From the NCBI RefSeq assembly GCF_003846135.1, contig NZ_RHHM01000002.1:62001-126000 (forward strand): a stretch of 64,000 bases of DNA, written 5' to 3'. The notes beneath the pieces are model-generated. The model saw only the letters and a list, made by a program, of their open reading frames with translations, made no database searches and had not been told where the DNA came from. Made by a program: the position numbers and the translations under genes. Positions 8,797 through 19,963 of the stretch are shown piece after piece. This DNA is from Erwinia psidii (GTDB lineage: Bacteria > Pseudomonadota > Gammaproteobacteria > Enterobacterales > Enterobacteriaceae). How positions within the stretch are numbered: the stretch's first letter is position 1; each line of letters starts with the position of its first letter.

Positions 8797-9288
8797 TTAA
8801 TCACGGAAATTTTTAAACTGAAAAGGCTGGCCAAGATTGCCGCCACGCACCAGTGCCATCGCCCCCTGCAAATCATCACGCGACTTACCTGTCACCCGAA
8901 CCTCTTCACCCTGGATTTGCGACTGCACTTTCAGCTTGCTGTCTTTGATAAGCTTTACCAGTTTCTTCGCCACATCGGTTGGGATGCCTTTTTTCAGTTG
9001 CGCATCAACAGCCCAGGTTTTACCGCTGTGTTCTATCTCTTCGGGAACCTCCAGCGCTCCCCCCTCAATACCGCGCTTGAGCAGCTTTTCGCGCAGAATA
9101 TCCACCAGCTGTTTCACCTGGAAATCGGACTCGCTTAATACCTTTATTGACTCATTCTTCTCATTAAGCTCGTAGCTGGCCGTAACGTTGCGAAAGTCGA
9201 AACGGCTCGACACTTCGCGGTTGGCATTCTCAACGGCATTTTTCACTTCCTGCATGTCAATTTCTGAAACAATATCGAAAGATGGCAT
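8797..9288 (-). CDS. yajQ: YajQ nucleotide-binding protein
   Basis: 163 residues, exact family length. [20 protein letters not shown] at the start and the C-terminal [19 protein letters not shown] are strongly conserved in YajQ. The protein has two RNP-like folds and binds nucleotides; in some bacteria relatives bind cyclic di-GMP and affect virulence gene expression. Transcribed alone, converging on chuY, divergent from panE as in E. coli. Confidence 0.97.
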   Translation of the reverse strand: MPSFDIVSEIDMQEVKNAVENANREVSSRFDFRNVTASYELNEKNESIKVLSESDFQVKQLVDILREKLLKRGIEGGALEVPEEIEHSGKTWAVDAQLKKGIPTDVAKKLVKLIKDSKLKVQSQIQGEEVRVTGKSRDDLQGAMALVRGGNLGQPFQFKNFRD

Positions 9289-9453
9289 GGTCCTGTTCTC
9301 CTGATCCTAAAGTAGCAGGCATAATACCGACTTAGCAGGCTTAAAAAAACCACCCGTGTGGAAGGCTATAATGGCAAGAGTAGCCAACCACAGCGAACAG
9401 CAGTCAACTGACGGCAACGCAAAATAATCTCAACCGGTATGCGGAGAGGATGA

Positions 9454-10374
9454 ATGAAGATTACCGTCTTAGGATGCGGTGCTTTAGGGCAAATCTGGCT
9501 GGCAGCCCTTGATGCCCAGGGACATGAGGTTCAGGGCTGGCTGCGAGTGCCGCAGTCCCGGTGCCGGGTGAATGTGATCACGCCAGAGGGCGCATCCATC
9601 AACAAGACCTTCATTGCTAACGATTCAGCATTTCTCAGGCAGAGCAATTTGTTGCTGGTGACGCTGAAAGCCTGGCAGGTCTCTGAAGCGGTGAAAAATA
9701 TACAGTCGGTGCTGCCAGAGTCGTGTCCGGTTCTGCTGGTGCATAATGGCATGGGCACGCTGGAAGAACTGAAATCACTCAGGCAGCCACTGCTGCACGG
9801 CATTACCACTCACGCAGCCAGACGCGACGGCACGCTGGTTGTACACGTGGCTGGCGGCATCACCCACATTGGCCCCGCTTCGCCAGACGGGGCGAGTCTC
9901 AGTTCGCTGGCAGAAGTGCTGCAACAGGCCCTGCCCGATGTGGCATGGCATAATAACGTTGCGTCTGCCGCCTGGCAGAAACTGGCGGTAAACTGCGTAA
10001 TCAATCCACTGACGGTGAAGTATGACTGCCTCAATGGCGAACTGCTCGAGCACCAACAGGAAGTGACGCTGTTGTGTAACGAAGTTGCCACCGTAATGGA
10101 GCGGGAAGGCCAGCATACGTCACGTAAAGCGTTACTGGCCTACGTGATGGATGTCATTCATACCACCGCCGCCAATACCTCGTCGATGTTGCAGGATATT
10201 CGCGCCGGACGACGCACCGAAATAGACTACATTACCGGCTATGTTATCCGTCGTGCGCGGGCACAGGGCCTGACCACGCCGGAGAACAACCGGCTTTATG
10301 AACTGATTAAGCATAAGGAACAAAATGATGGGCGTGAACGCATCGGTACTGGTTTGCCTGGCCGCTGGCAGTGA
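9454..10374 (+). CDS. panE: 2-dehydropantoate 2-reductase
   Basis: 306 residues. The N-terminal [19 protein letters not shown] holds the GxGxxG nucleotide fold, and [10 protein letters not shown] plus the catalytic-region [20 protein letters not shown] are standard PanE blocks. It reduces ketopantoate to pantoate with NADPH in coenzyme A biosynthesis. GGAGAGG lies before the start. Its last 50 bases overlap the beginning of yajL in another frame, as in related enterobacteria. Confidence 0.96.
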   Translation: MKITVLGCGALGQIWLAALDAQGHEVQGWLRVPQSRCRVNVITPEGASINKTFIANDSAFLRQSNLLLVTLKAWQVSEAVKNIQSVLPESCPVLLVHNGMGTLEELKSLRQPLLHGITTHAARRDGTLVVHVAGGITHIGPASPDGASLSSLAEVLQQALPDVAWHNNVASAAWQKLAVNCVINPLTVKYDCLNGELLEHQQEVTLLCNEVATVMEREGQHTSRKALLAYVMDVIHTTAANTSSMLQDIRAGRRTEIDYITGYVIRRARAQGLTTPENNRLYELIKHKEQNDGRERIGTGLPGRWQ

Positions 10375-10933
10375 AGAAATGGAAGCCGTCACCATTATCG
10401 ATCTGCTGGTGCGGGGAGGCTTATCGGTCACTACCGCCAGCGTAACTGAAGATGGCAGTACGGAGATTTGCTGTTCACGCGGCGTGAGGCTGCTGGCCGA
10501 CGCACCACTGATTGAGGTGGCGGATAATGATTTCGCGGCCATTGTGCTGCCTGGCGGTCTGAAAGGTGCTGAAGCCTTCCGTGACAGCCCGCTGCTGGTG
10601 GAAACGGTTCGTCAGTTTCACCTCTCCGGGCGTATTGTGGCGGCGATCTGTGCCGCTGCCGGTACCGTACTGGTGCCGCACGATCTGTTTCCCGTCGGCA
10701 ATATGACCGGATTTCCTGGCCTTAAGGAAACTATCCCCGACGCAAAATGGATGGACAAGCGGGTGGTATGGGACCCACGGGTCAATCTGCTCACCAGCCA
10801 GGGGCCGGGGACAGCCATCGACTTTGCCCTGAAACTGATCGATCTGCTGGCAGGAAAAGAGAAAGCCCACCATGTCGCCAGCCAGTTGGTGCTGGCTGCC
10901 GGTATTTTTGATTACCGCGAATGGGTGGAATAA
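10325..10933 (+). CDS. yajL: YajL, DJ-1/ThiJ-family protein deglycase or chaperone
   Basis: 202 residues. [20 protein letters not shown] at the start, [10 protein letters not shown], and [20 protein letters not shown] with the catalytic nucleophile-elbow Cys identify the DJ-1 superfamily. YajL protects proteins from oxidative and glycation damage. E. coli has a Pro-Ala after the Cys region (AAPATVL) where this sequence has AAAGTVL. The start lies inside panE, indicating coupled translation. Confidence 0.95.
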   Translation: MMGVNASVLVCLAAGSEEMEAVTIIDLLVRGGLSVTTASVTEDGSTEICCSRGVRLLADAPLIEVADNDFAAIVLPGGLKGAEAFRDSPLLVETVRQFHLSGRIVAAICAAAGTVLVPHDLFPVGNMTGFPGLKETIPDAKWMDKRVVWDPRVNLLTSQGPGTAIDFALKLIDLLAGKEKAHHVASQLVLAAGIFDYREWVE

Positions 10934-10941
10934 GGCGACCG

Positions 10942-11277
10942 CTAAGGAAAATAAAACCAGGCGGTGGCAATAAGATTATCTTTCACTTCAAAGACCGCAA
11001 CACTTTCCAGCGGTTCAGGGGACAGACCATAAATAAGCTCGTGATCGAAAACCTTATTTCCCAGAACAATTCTTGAGAGAAGCTCGGCCCGGAGTTCAGG
11101 ATTATTAAAACGATGATTGAGGTAAAACGCGCGTAACGAAGCCTTACCCGTCGTTGAGGGTGATTCAGCAGGCATTCGGTATCCTTTGAAATCATCCGTG
11201 AAACATGACAAAAAGGCGTCAATATCATGGGCATTGTATGCTGCAAACTGCGCCTTAACCGGTATATCTGCTGACAT
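10942..11277 (-). CDS. SnoaL/NTF2-like small protein
   Basis: 111 residues. VKAQFAAYNAHDIDAFLSCF followed by YLNHRFNNPELRAELLSR and a closing VAVFEVKDNLIATAWFYF fit the cone-shaped NTF2/SnoaL fold (one long helix, then strands) of many small isomerase-like or binding proteins. No catalytic role can be assigned. It is convergent with yajL and stands alone between yajL and thiI, a place where E. coli has no gene, so it is an accessory insertion. Confidence 0.8.
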   Translation of the reverse strand: MSADIPVKAQFAAYNAHDIDAFLSCFTDDFKGYRMPAESPSTTGKASLRAFYLNHRFNNPELRAELLSRIVLGNKVFDHELIYGLSPEPLESVAVFEVKDNLIATAWFYFP

Positions 11278-11504
11278 GGCAACCTCAAGAGAATAAATAA
11301 AAATTCATTTTACGAGTATATATATTCAAAGCTACCAGGCAAGATCTTCATGCCACACTAACGGTTTTGCCACCGTTCACCACCGCACCCTGTTGGATAC
11401 CGGTCTTACCGGACAGCAAAACGCGCTTATGGGGTATCTTACGCTGGGCTAAGGCAGGGACGTTGAGGGCAGGAAAAAAAGGGCGGCGGGCGCCGCCCTC
11501 TGGT

Positions 11505-12953
11505 TTATGGACGGTAAACTTTAACGTTGGTAAAGCCTTGCTCATGCAGATACAACGCCTGCAAACGGCTCATCACGCCGCGATCGCAGTAAAGCAGCCA
11601 GCTTCTACTCTGATCGAGATTGCCAAACTGGCTGCTGAGTTTATAAAACGGCAGGCATTTTACCGCAACGCCGTCCAGCGACAGCGGACGGTCTTCCTGC
11701 TCGTCGGGTGAGCGGATATCCAGCACCACGTCGTTGTCACTGAAAGAAACCACGGTTTCCACCTCCACCACTTCCTGCTGCGTCTCCTCAGCAATCTGGC
11801 GGATATCAACGTTGGTCGCTTCCGCCACAACACGCTCAAGGATGGCGAAATCGAAATGCTGCTCTTCCGCTTCAATTTTGGCTTTCACTGCCTTAACGGT
11901 TGGGCTTTTGGAGATCACACCACAGTATTCCGGCATGGTACGGGCAAAATCTTCTGTACCAATTTCCCGTGCAATATTGATGATGTGCTCTTTATCATGA
12001 GAAATCAGCGGACGCAGGATCAGCGTATCCGAAGCATTGTCAATCAGCCGCAGGTTGGTCAGCGTCTGACTGGAAACCTGACCAAGCGCCTCACCGGTGA
12101 CTATCGCCTGCACGCCATAGCGTTCAGCGATGGTTGACGCCGCACGGACCATCATCCGCTTCAGCACCACGCCCATCTGGCCGTCTTCCACTTTTTCAAG
12201 GATCTCGCCTACCACTGGCTCAAAATTAACCGCCACAAAACGAACTTTGTGCGAACGGCCAAAACGCTGCCATAAGTAGTGAGCTACCTGACGCACGCCA
12301 ATTTCATGCGCCGCACCGCCAAGATTAAAGAAACAGTAATGTACGCGGCAGCCACGGCGGATCAACATATAGCTGGACACCCCGGAATCGAAACCACCAG
12401 AAATTAGCGACAACACTTCTTCCTGGGTCCCAATCGGAAAACCACCGATACCGGCAAAGCGTCCGGTCACCAGCAGCAACCGCTCGTCATCAATCTCCAG
12501 ATTAACCGTCACCTCAGGATGATTCAGCTTCACCTTTGCGTTGGCAACATGCTGGTTAAGCCCACCGCCCACATAGCGCTCGACATCCTGCGAGCTGAAA
12601 TCATGACTGCCACGTCGTTTTACGCGAACACAGAAGGTTTTCCCTGCAATCCTGTCCCGATTCAGCTCAAGCGTTTGTTCAAAGATATGGTGGATATCGG
12701 TGTAAACACGGTCTTCGACTGCCAGAACGTGGTGAATGCCTGGAATACGGGTCAGCTCATCGACAATATTGCGGCGCTGACTTTCGTCTTTGGCACGGAC
12801 CTCAATATGGTCCCAGTGCCGTACCACGGCTAACGCATCATCGTACTGTTTCAGCACGTTGCGAATATTCGTGGTGAGAATTTTAATAAAGCGCAGACGA
12901 ACGGACTGACTTTTAATGGTAATTTCGGGAAATAACTTGATAATAAACTTCAT
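11505..12953 (-). CDS. thiI: tRNA 4-thiouridine sulfurtransferase ThiI
   Basis: 482 residues, the E. coli length. Order: N-terminal ferredoxin-like and THUMP domains ([35 protein letters not shown]), PP-loop ATP site ([19 protein letters not shown] near residue 185), the conserved [12 protein letters not shown]ys, and a C-terminal rhodanese domain with [14 protein letters not shown] carrying the persulfide Cys. It transfers sulfur to U8 of tRNA and to ThiS for thiamine thiazole. Divergent from xseB. Confidence 0.98.
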   Translation of the reverse strand: MKFIIKLFPEITIKSQSVRLRFIKILTTNIRNVLKQYDDALAVVRHWDHIEVRAKDESQRRNIVDELTRIPGIHHVLAVEDRVYTDIHHIFEQTLELNRDRIAGKTFCVRVKRRGSHDFSSQDVERYVGGGLNQHVANAKVKLNHPEVTVNLEIDDERLLLVTGRFAGIGGFPIGTQEEVLSLISGGFDSGVSSYMLIRRGCRVHYCFFNLGGAAHEIGVRQVAHYLWQRFGRSHKVRFVAVNFEPVVGEILEKVEDGQMGVVLKRMMVRAASTIAERYGVQAIVTGEALGQVSSQTLTNLRLIDNASDTLILRPLISHDKEHIINIAREIGTEDFARTMPEYCGVISKSPTVKAVKAKIEAEEQHFDFAILERVVAEATNVDIRQIAEETQQEVVEVETVVSFSDNDVVLDIRSPDEQEDRPLSLDGVAVKCLPFYKLSSQFGNLDQSRSWLLYCDRGVMSRLQALYLHEQGFTNVKVYRP

Positions 12954-13287
12954 GGTGACACTGGCTCAAAAGGCAATAAAGTGCTGAAAATTCGGCACTC
13001 AGAGAGTAAAATCGTCGTGGTCAACCGGCTTGTCGAATGCAAGCAGTCGGACAACACGGGCGACAGTAAGGCAGCCTGGCGTATTTATGCCCGGATGTTC
13101 ACCCAGCAAAGTTCCGGTATGTATGCACACTTCAGACAGGCAGAGTGCATCAGGCACGCAAGTGTATCACAGCTCTGCGGCAACTGCTTCTTCATCTGTA
13201 AATGGCACCATTATTTTGCTAAACAATTTGAGTCAGCTACCATGAGCGTTTCATGGTGAAAAAAAAATGACTGAGCCGATAGCCATT
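12954..13287. other. Intergenic region between thiI and xseB
   Basis: 334 bases with no convincing gene. It should carry the divergent promoters of thiI and the xseB-ispA-dxs operon. I see no clear operator, hairpin or small RNA. Confidence 0.5.
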
Positions 13288-13530
13288 ATGCCGAAAAAAG
13301 CCGAACAGCCTGCCAGCTTTGAAACCTCGCTTCAACAGCTGGAGCAAATAGTATCGCGTCTGGAAAGTGGTGATTTACCGCTGGAAGAGGCGCTCAGTGA
13401 ATTTGAACGTGGGGTGCAGCTTGCCCGTCTGGGACAGCAAAAATTACAGCAGGCGGAACAGCGCGTGCAAATTCTGCTCAGTGATGACAAAGATGCCTGT
13501 CTGAAGCCTTTCACCCCGGAAAACGACTGA
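13288..13530 (+). CDS. xseB: Exodeoxyribonuclease VII small subunit
   Basis: 80 residues from the ATG at 13288, giving [20 protein letters not shown], which lines up with the E. coli protein; an in-frame ATG at 13267 would add seven residues. [20 protein letters not shown] is the family signature. XseB packs several copies around XseA to form the single-strand nuclease. Its last base is the first base of the ispA ATG (TGATGG), so the operon is coupled. Confidence 0.96.
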   Translation: MPKKAEQPASFETSLQQLEQIVSRLESGDLPLEEALSEFERGVQLARLGQQKLQQAEQRVQILLSDDKDACLKPFTPEND

Positions 13531-14429
13531 TGGATTTTTGCGATCTCCTTACCGCGCATCACGCGCGGGTGAACCAGGCTTTGCAACATTTTATTGCACC
13601 GCTACCGTTTCAGAGTTCTCCTCTGGTCAACGCGATGGAATATGGTGCATTGTTGGGCGGTAAGCGACTGCGTCCCTTTTTGGTCTATGCCACTGGAGAG
13701 ATGCTCCATGCTGACAGTAGCGCTCTGGATGCGCCTGCCGCGGCGGTCGAATGCATCCATGCTTATTCGCTTATTCACGATGATTTACCCGCCATGGATG
13801 ATGACAGCCTTCGTCGCGGTCAGCCTACCTGTCATATTAAATTTGGCGAGGACACGGCTGTTCTCGCTGGAGACGCCTTGCAGACGCTGGCCTTTACCAT
13901 CCTGGCTGATACCCCAATGCCTGGCGTGGGAGCGTCTGACAGAATTGCGATGATCTCAGAGCTGGCAAAGGCCAGCGGCGTCGCTGGCATGTGTGGCGGC
14001 CAGGCGCTGGACCTGGCAGCAGAAGGTCGTCAGGTGGATCTGAGCGCACTGGAACAGATTCATCGCCATAAAACCGGCGCGTTGATCCGTGCCGCGGTGA
14101 GATTAGGGGCGCTGGCAGCCGGTAGTCGTGGTGGTGAGGCAATGCCTGCGCTGGATCGCTACGCGGATGCCATCGGTCTTGCCTTTCAGGTACAGGACGA
14201 CATTCTCGATGTGGTGGGTGACACCGCCGTTATCGGCAAGCGACAGGGAGCCGATCAGCAATTAGGAAAAAGCACCTATCCGGCGCTGTTAGGGCTTGAG
14301 GGTGCACGGGCGAAAGCCCAGGATCTGCACCAGGAAGCATTAAGCGCTCTTGAAACACTTGCTTCGCAATCCTTTAACACTGCATCATTACAGTTGCTTG
14401 CAAGTTACATAATTGAACGTAATAAATAA
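13530..14429 (+). CDS. ispA: Farnesyl diphosphate synthase
   Basis: 299 residues. Two Asp-rich motifs, [15 protein letters not shown] near residue 85 and [13 protein letters not shown] near 225, bind magnesium-diphosphate; [11 protein letters not shown] is another conserved block. It joins two isopentenyl units to dimethylallyl diphosphate, supplying undecaprenol and quinone tails. Lies between xseB and dxs, the standard enterobacterial operon. Confidence 0.98.
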   Translation: MDFCDLLTAHHARVNQALQHFIAPLPFQSSPLVNAMEYGALLGGKRLRPFLVYATGEMLHADSSALDAPAAAVECIHAYSLIHDDLPAMDDDSLRRGQPTCHIKFGEDTAVLAGDALQTLAFTILADTPMPGVGASDRIAMISELAKASGVAGMCGGQALDLAAEGRQVDLSALEQIHRHKTGALIRAAVRLGALAAGSRGGEAMPALDRYADAIGLAFQVQDDILDVVGDTAVIGKRQGADQQLGKSTYPALLGLEGARAKAQDLHQEALSALETLASQSFNTASLQLLASYIIERNK

Positions 14430-14448
14430 CGCCCACAATGAGTCTCTG

Positions 14449-16314
14449 ATGAGTTTTGATAATACAAAATATCCGGTGCTGGCCCAGGCGAGTTCGGTAC
14501 AAGAATTACGTACGCTTTCCAAAGAAAGCCTGCCAAAACTCTGTGACGAGTTGCGCCAGTATTTACTCGACAGCGTCAGCCGTTCAAGCGGCCATTTTGC
14601 TTCCGGGTTGGGAGTGGTGGAGCTGACTGTCGCACTGCATTACGTTTACAATACCCCTTTCGATCATCTGATATGGGACGTGGGCCATCAGGCTTATCCC
14701 CATAAAATCCTGACCGGGCGCCGCGACCGTATTGGTACCATTCGTCAAAAAAATGGCCTGCATGCTTTCCCCTGGCGGGATGAAAGTGAATATGACGTAC
14801 TGAACGTTGGCCACTCATCCACCTCAATCAGTGCCGGTCTGGGTCTGGCCGTGGCGGCGCAAAAAGAAGACAAAGGACGTCGCACCGCCTGCGTGATTGG
14901 TGACGGCGCAATCACTGCGGGTATGGCCTTTGAGGCGATGAACCACGCAGGCGATATTAAGCCGGACATCCTGGTGATACTTAACGACAATGAGATGTCG
15001 ATTTCCGAAAACGTCGGCGCACTCAATAATCGCCTGGCACAAATCCTGTCCGGTAAGACCTATTCCCGGCTGCGCGAAGGTGGGAAAAAAGTGCTGACCA
15101 ACCTGCCGCCGATTAAAGAGCTGGTCAAACGCACAGAAGAACACCTGAAAGGCATGGTGGCACCCGGTACGCTGTTCGAAGAACTGGGCTTTAACTATAT
15201 CGGACCGGTTGACGGCCACGATGTACTGTCACTGGTGCACACCCTGAGCAACATGCGCCAACTGAAAGGCCCACAGTTCCTGCACATCATGACCCGCAAG
15301 GGCAAAGGCTACGCACCGGCAGAAAAGGATCCTATCAGCTGGCATGCCGTACCTAAATTTGATCCCGCCAGTGGCCTGTTGCCGAAAGCGGCTGAAAGCC
15401 TGCCCAGCTATTCGAAAATCTTTGGTCAGTGGCTGAGCGAAACCGCCAAAAACGATCCTAAACTCATGGCGATCACGCCAGCGATGCGTGAAGGTTCTGG
15501 CATGGTCAGCTTTTCCCGCGATTATCCCCAGCAGTATTTCGACGTGGCGATTGCAGAACAACATGCGGTGACCTTCGCTGCGGGTCTCGCTATCGGTGGC
15601 TATAAGCCCGTTGTGGCGATCTATTCCACCTTTCTGCAACGTGCTTATGATCAGCTGATCCACGATGTGGCGATCCAGAAACTGCCGGTGCTGTTCGCCA
15701 TCGATCGCGGCGGGATCGTGGGGGCTGACGGTCAGACGCATCAGGGCGCCTTTGATATCGCCTTCCTGCGCTGTATTCCTACCATGATTATCATGACGCC
15801 AAGCGATGAAAACGAATGCCGACAGATGTTATACACCGGCTATCACCACCACCACGGACCAAGTGCGGTGCGCTATCCACGAGGCACCGGCACGGGAGCA
15901 GAGCTGACGCCGCTGGCCATGTTGCCGCTGGGCAAAGCGGTAGTGAAACGCCAGGGGGAAAAGCTGGCGATCCTTAACTTTGGTACGCTCCTGCCGGAAG
16001 CGACGAGCGCGGCCGAATCGCTGAACGCGACGCTGGTGGATATGCGCTTTGTTAAGCCACTGGACGAAACGCTGATCCTGACCCTCGCCGCCAGCCATGA
16101 CGCCCTGATTACGCTGGAAGAAGGGACAATCAAAGGAGGGGCAGGAAGTGGGGTGATTGAGCTGCTGATGGCAAAACGTCGTTGTGTACCGGTATTGAAT
16201 ATCGGCCTGCCGGATGAGTTCATTCCGCAGGGCACGCAGGGAGAGATTCGCCATGACTACCAGCTGGATGCCGAAGGCATAAAGCAACAAATCAGCCGCT
16301 GGCTGGCCCAGTAA
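14449..16314 (+). CDS. dxs: 1-deoxy-D-xylulose-5-phosphate synthase
   Basis: 621 residues from [16 protein letters not shown], matching the E. coli start; an in-frame ATG at 14413 is upstream, inside isp[20 protein letters not shown] with a following NDNEMSIS is the thiamine-diphosphate-binding block, and [20 protein letters not shown] is the transketolase-like pyrimidine domain. It makes deoxyxylulose phosphate from pyruvate and glyceraldehyde phosphate, the entry to the MEP isoprenoid route that ispA continues. Confidence 0.98.
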   Translation: MSFDNTKYPVLAQASSVQELRTLSKESLPKLCDELRQYLLDSVSRSSGHFASGLGVVELTVALHYVYNTPFDHLIWDVGHQAYPHKILTGRRDRIGTIRQKNGLHAFPWRDESEYDVLNVGHSSTSISAGLGLAVAAQKEDKGRRTACVIGDGAITAGMAFEAMNHAGDIKPDILVILNDNEMSISENVGALNNRLAQILSGKTYSRLREGGKKVLTNLPPIKELVKRTEEHLKGMVAPGTLFEELGFNYIGPVDGHDVLSLVHTLSNMRQLKGPQFLHIMTRKGKGYAPAEKDPISWHAVPKFDPASGLLPKAAESLPSYSKIFGQWLSETAKNDPKLMAITPAMREGSGMVSFSRDYPQQYFDVAIAEQHAVTFAAGLAIGGYKPVVAIYSTFLQRAYDQLIHDVAIQKLPVLFAIDRGGIVGADGQTHQGAFDIAFLRCIPTMIIMTPSDENECRQMLYTGYHHHHGPSAVRYPRGTGTGAELTPLAMLPLGKAVVKRQGEKLAILNFGTLLPEATSAAESLNATLVDMRFVKPLDETLILTLAASHDALITLEEGTIKGGAGSGVIELLMAKRRCVPVLNIGLPDEFIPQGTQGEIRHDYQLDAEGIKQQISRWLAQ

Positions 16315-16325
16315 TTCCGCACCAT

Positions 16326-16347
16326 GCTCCCCGTTTGGGGAGCCTTT
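16326..16347 (+). terminator. Probable terminator after dxs
   Basis: GCTCCCC (16326-16332) pairs with GGGGAGC (16337-16343), loop GTTT, followed by CTTTC. The T run is short, so strength is uncertain. Confidence 0.55.
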
Positions 16348-16412
16348 CACCTGCTATGCTTAACGGACATATAACCGGCTGATATGTAATTGGCCGACCA
16401 GCAGGAGCCTGC

Positions 16413-17387
16413 ATGAAAACCATCAAATTAGGCAACACCGACCTGACCGTTTCCCGCCTCTGCCTGGGTTGCATGACCTACGGTGAACCCGTGCGCGGTA
16501 ACCATGCCTGGACGCTGCCGGAAGAAAGCAGCAGGCCTTTGATCAAACAGGCGCTGGCTGCCGGGATCAATTTTTTCGACACGGCGAACAGTTATTCCGA
16601 CGGCAGCAGCGAGGAGATCGTTGGCCGGGCGCTGAAAGCGTATGCCCGACGGGATGAGATTGTGGTGGCCACCAAAGTTTATTTCCCGATGAGTAACCTG
16701 TCCGGCGGCCTGTCACGCGCCACTATCCTGCAATCCATTGATGACAGCCTGACCCGTCTGGGGATGGACTATGTTGATTTACTTCAGATCCACCGCTGGG
16801 ACTATGACACGCCGCTGGAAGAAACGCTCGAAGCCCTGCATGACGTGGTGAAATCCGGCAAGGCCCGTTACATCGGTGCATCCTCCATGTATGCATGGCA
16901 GTTTGCCAAAGCCCTCTACACAGCCGATCGCTACGGCTGGACGCGATTTGTCACCATGCAGGATCAGTACAATCTGATCCAGCGTGAAGAGGAGCGCGAA
17001 ATGCACCCGCTTTGCCAGGCAGAAAACATTGCCGTGCTGCCCTGGAGTCCGCTGGCGCGGGGACGGTTAACACGTCCGTGGGGCGAAACCACGGCCCGTT
17101 CCGTCTCCGACGAGTTTGGCCGCACGCTTTATAACAATATGGAAGAGAACGACAGCGCGATTGCTCAGCGCGTGGCAACCATCGCAGAAGATAAAGGTAT
17201 CAGCCGGGCACAGGTTGCCCTCTCATGGCTACTGGCTAAGCCAGCCGTCACCGCGCCTGTTATTGGCGCATCGCGGGCTGAACAGCTGGATGATTTGGTC
17301 AAATCGGTGCAGGTCACACTGACTGAGGAAGAGATTGCCGAGCTGGAAAGCGTTTATCAGCCACACCCCGTGGTTGGCTTCGCATAA
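16413..17387 (+). CDS. yajO: YajO-type aldo-keto reductase
   Basis: 324 residues. LGCMTYGEPVRGNHAWTLP at the start, FFDTANSYSDGSSEEIVGRAL with the catalytic Asp/Tyr, and SPLARGRLTRPWG with a closing VIGASRAEQLDDLV block for NADPH binding place it in the AKR family next to E. coli YajO, which reduces xylulose-type sugars. Location downstream of dxs also matches E. coli, where YajO has been linked to the MEP pathway. GGAG precedes the start. Convergent with pgpA. Confidence 0.93.
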   Translation: MKTIKLGNTDLTVSRLCLGCMTYGEPVRGNHAWTLPEESSRPLIKQALAAGINFFDTANSYSDGSSEEIVGRALKAYARRDEIVVATKVYFPMSNLSGGLSRATILQSIDDSLTRLGMDYVDLLQIHRWDYDTPLEETLEALHDVVKSGKARYIGASSMYAWQFAKALYTADRYGWTRFVTMQDQYNLIQREEEREMHPLCQAENIAVLPWSPLARGRLTRPWGETTARSVSDEFGRTLYNNMEENDSAIAQRVATIAEDKGISRAQVALSWLLAKPAVTAPVIGASRAEQLDDLVKSVQVTLTEEEIAELESVYQPHPVVGFA

Positions 17388-17398
17388 CCGGCTGAGGA

Positions 17399-17422
17399 CA
17401 TGGCGCGGACAGCAGCGCCATG
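17399..17422. terminator. Hairpin between convergent yajO and pgpA
   Basis: CATGGCGC (17399-17406) pairs perfectly with GCGCCATG (17415-17422). No long T run follows on either strand, so a terminator role is inferred from its place between two convergent genes. Confidence 0.45.
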
Positions 17423-17432
17423 CCCGTGCGGG

Positions 17433-17972
17433 CTAAATAAACAGATAATGGCCGGCGGTATAAAGGATGCCGGCGGAAATAATCCCGGCAACGATATCAT
17501 CAACCATGATCCCCATACCGCCATGAACGTTGCGATCAAACCAACGGATTGGCCAGGGTTTCCACATATCCAGAATGCGGAAAATCACAAATCCCGCTAA
17601 TACCCACTGCCAGCGGTTTACCGGGATCGCCATCAGCGTAATCCACATACCGATAAACTCATCCCAGACAATACAGCCATGATCGTGTACCCCCATATCC
17701 TTCGCGGTGCGGTGGCAAAGATAAACACCGATACAGATGCCGAACATCACCACCAGGGAATAGACATCCGGCGGCAACCCTGTCATCAGATACCAGAACG
17801 GAATCGACGCCAGTGAGCCAACGGTGCCGGGCAGATAAGGGCTTAAACCACTACCGAAACCGGTTGCCAGCAAATGCCAGGGATTACTCATTTTCAGGCG
17901 ACGTTTCGCCACATCGTTATTTGCCGGCAAAATGATCGAATCCCTGCATCGTGTTCTCCACGGGTTTGCCAT
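17433..17972 (-). CDS. pgpA: Phosphatidylglycerophosphatase A
   Basis: Up to 179 residues; the body from [20 protein letters not shown] onward closely follows E. coli PgpA, with several membrane segments and the conserved [19 protein letters not shown] and DDIVAGI acidic motifs. It removes phosphate from phosphatidylglycerophosphate in the inner membrane. The start is uncertain. The ATG at 17972 lies 56 bases inside thiL and gives a non-homologous lead peptide. Comparison with E. coli (ILP...DVAK) favours a TTG at 17930 with AGGGA upstream. Either way it overlaps or abuts thiL and is cotranscribed with it. Confidence 0.93.
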   Translation of the reverse strand: MANPWRTRCRDSIILPANNDVAKRRLKMSNPWHLLATGFGSGLSPYLPGTVGSLASIPFWYLMTGLPPDVYSLVVMFGICIGVYLCHRTAKDMGVHDHGCIVWDEFIGMWITLMAIPVNRWQWVLAGFVIFRILDMWKPWPIRWFDRNVHGGMGIMVDDIVAGIISAGILYTAGHYLFI

Positions 17973-18891
17973 TCTTTAACAACACCAGGCCCTCGCTTTG
18001 CGGCGCAATCTGCCCCACGCAGGTAAAGGGCACACCAGAGTTACCCAAAGCCACATCCAGTGCGCCCCGGTTAATCTCAGGCACGGTAAAGCAGAGTTCG
18101 TAATCTTCACCACCGCTCAGCGCCCAGCATAACGCCCGATCGGGCTCAAAGTGCTTTAGCACCTCTGACAAAGGCAACGCCTCAAGGTTGAGGCGTGCGC
18201 CGCAGCCGCTGGCAGACAGAATATGACCAATATCTGAAATCAACCCGTCAGAGATATCGATAGCAGAACTGGCGAGATCGCGCAGTGCCTGGCCCTGCAA
18301 CACCCGTGGCATCGGACGCAGGTGACGTTTGATCAATGCTTCATGGACTGACGGATCGTTAATTTTAATGCGGTGCTGTAACAACGCCAGACCGGCAGCA
18401 CTGTCTCCCAGTGTGCCGGTGACATAAATCCAGTCGCCAGGACGGGCACCGGAACGTTTCAGCGCCCTGCCCTGTGGCACCAGACCATGTATGCCGAGCG
18501 TCATACTCAGCGGTCCACGCGTGGTATCACCACCGATCAGCTGCATATTATAATAGTCGAGCAGCTCAAACAGGCTGTCACTGAACGCCTTCAGCCAGGG
18601 TTCATCCACCGCGGGTAGCGTCAGCGCAAGGGTCAGCCACGCCGGATCGGCTCCCATTGCAGCCAGATCGCTCAGATTAACCGCCAGCGCTTTGTAGCCG
18701 AGATCGGCCGGATGGATATCACGCAGAAAATGGACACCTTCCACCAGCGTATCGGTACTGATCGCCAGGGTCTGCTTTTCCGGCAAGCTCAGTAATGCGC
18801 AGTCATCGCCGATGCCTTTTTCCACATCGCGACGGGAACTGGTCACACGGTCAAAATACCGGGAGATCAGTTCGAATTCGCCACAGGCCAT
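17917..18891 (-). CDS. thiL: Thiamine-monophosphate kinase
   Basis: 324 residues. [17 protein letters not shown], then [36 protein letters not shown] and [15 protein letters not shown] are the ThiL nucleotide-binding blocks. It phosphorylates thiamine monophosphate to the diphosphate cofactor. Last but one gene of the nrdR-ribD-ribH-nusB-thiL-pgpA cluster; a hairpin separates it from nusB. Confidence 0.97.
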   Translation of the reverse strand: MACGEFELISRYFDRVTSSRRDVEKGIGDDCALLSLPEKQTLAISTDTLVEGVHFLRDIHPADLGYKALAVNLSDLAAMGADPAWLTLALTLPAVDEPWLKAFSDSLFELLDYYNMQLIGGDTTRGPLSMTLGIHGLVPQGRALKRSGARPGDWIYVTGTLGDSAAGLALLQHRIKINDPSVHEALIKRHLRPMPRVLQGQALRDLASSAIDISDGLISDIGHILSASGCGARLNLEALPLSEVLKHFEPDRALCWALSGGEDYELCFTVPEINRGALDVALGNSGVPFTCVGQIAPQSEGLVLLKNGKPVENTMQGFDHFAGK

Positions 18892-18920
18892 ACACGTTAT
18901 TCCGGGTCTGAAAATGAATG

Positions 18921-18939
18921 AGGCCGGTTAAACCGGCCT
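18921..18939 (-). other. Hairpin between nusB and thiL
   Basis: AGGCCGG and CCGGCCT (18921-18939) pair around a five-base loop in the 55-base nusB-thiL gap. There is no T tract, so it may stabilise or process the transcript rather than end it. Confidence 0.4.
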
Positions 18940-18946
18940 GGCAGGA

Positions 18947-19366
18947 TTACTTTCTGTTGGGACGTATTTGCGGTGCGGCTTTATCCAGTACGCCATTGAC
19001 AAACTTATGGCTGTCTTCAGCACCAAATACTTTCGCCAGCTCAATCCCTTCGTTAATGGCGACTTTATAGGGAACATCGGCACGCTTGCTCAGCTCATAC
19101 AAAGACAGGCGCAGAACGGCTTTTTCTACCTGACCCAGCTCATCCAACTGGCGGGAGAGGTAAGGCTTCATCAGACCATCCAGATACGCGCTGTGGGTTG
19201 CAACGCCGCTCAGCAGCTCACGGAAATAGCTGATATCGACATCTTTGACATCTTGCTCCGCCAGAAACTGGTATTCGACATCTGCGATGTCGTTATTAGA
19301 CAACTGCCAGGAGTAAAGCGCCTGGACAGCACATTCACGGGCGCGGCGACGAGCAGCAGGTTTCAC
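18947..19366 (-). CDS. nusB: Transcription antitermination factor NusB
   Basis: 139 residues, exact family length. [20 protein letters not shown] at the start and [20 protein letters not shown] near the end are highly conserved. NusB with NusE binds boxA RNA and keeps RNA polymerase elongating on rRNA operons. Sixteen bases downstream of ribH. Confidence 0.97.
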   Translation of the reverse strand: MKPAARRRARECAVQALYSWQLSNNDIADVEYQFLAEQDVKDVDISYFRELLSGVATHSAYLDGLMKPYLSRQLDELGQVEKAVLRLSLYELSKRADVPYKVAINEGIELAKVFGAEDSHKFVNGVLDKAAPQIRPNRK

Positions 19367-19382
19367 GACATTCCCCTTAAGA

Positions 19383-19853
19383 TCAGGCTTTAACAGCTTT
19401 CAGTACGTTAATCATTTCAAGTGCGGTAAGAGCAGCTTCCGCCCCTTTATTACCCGCTTTCGTTCCGGCACGTTCAATGGCTTGCTCGATGTTTTCCGTG
19501 GTCAGCACACCAAATGCAACCGGTATGTCGCTGGTCATGGCGACACTGGCCAGACCAGAGCTGGCTTCACCTGCGACGTATTCAAAGTGTGCCGTACCAC
19601 CACGGATCACCGTTCCCAGCGCCACAACCGCATCATGTTTACCCGCTTTTGCCAGAGCACGTGCCGTGACAGGCATTTCATAGGCACCCGGCACCCAGAC
19701 CACGGTGATATTTTCATCTTTCACCTGGCCGATGCGCTTTAATGCATCAATGGCACCGCTCAACAAACTGTCGTTAATAAAGTTGTTGAAACGGGCGATA
19801 ACAATGGCCACGCGCGCATCAGGAGTGGCAACAGCAGCTTCAATCACGTTCAT
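19383..19853 (-). CDS. ribH: 6,7-dimethyl-8-ribityllumazine synthase
   Basis: 156 residues. [37 protein letters not shown] and the flavin-precursor-binding [19 protein letters not shown] are signature blocks of lumazine synthase (named ribE in E. coli). It joins the ribD-pathway pyrimidine with the 3,4-dihydroxybutanone phosphate to make lumazine, one step before riboflavin. Confidence 0.97.
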   Translation of the reverse strand: MNVIEAAVATPDARVAIVIARFNNFINDSLLSGAIDALKRIGQVKDENITVVWVPGAYEMPVTARALAKAGKHDAVVALGTVIRGGTAHFEYVAGEASSGLASVAMTSDIPVAFGVLTTENIEQAIERAGTKAGNKGAEAALTALEMINVLKAVKA

Positions 19854-19963
19854 AATTTTCCTTTCAGGATTCGGTTATGGCCCGCAGGGGGGCGGATTCT
19901 ATCACATTTATAAACGATCTGCCTGCCAGATTACGCCGACGTCCGGGCGATATTTTTTCGCTG

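Noticed and set aside
19854..19963. FMN riboswitch in the riboflavin cluster
   Set aside because: No RFN-like conserved stems are visible before ribH, ribD or nrdR; in enterobacteria the riboswitch is usually at ribB.
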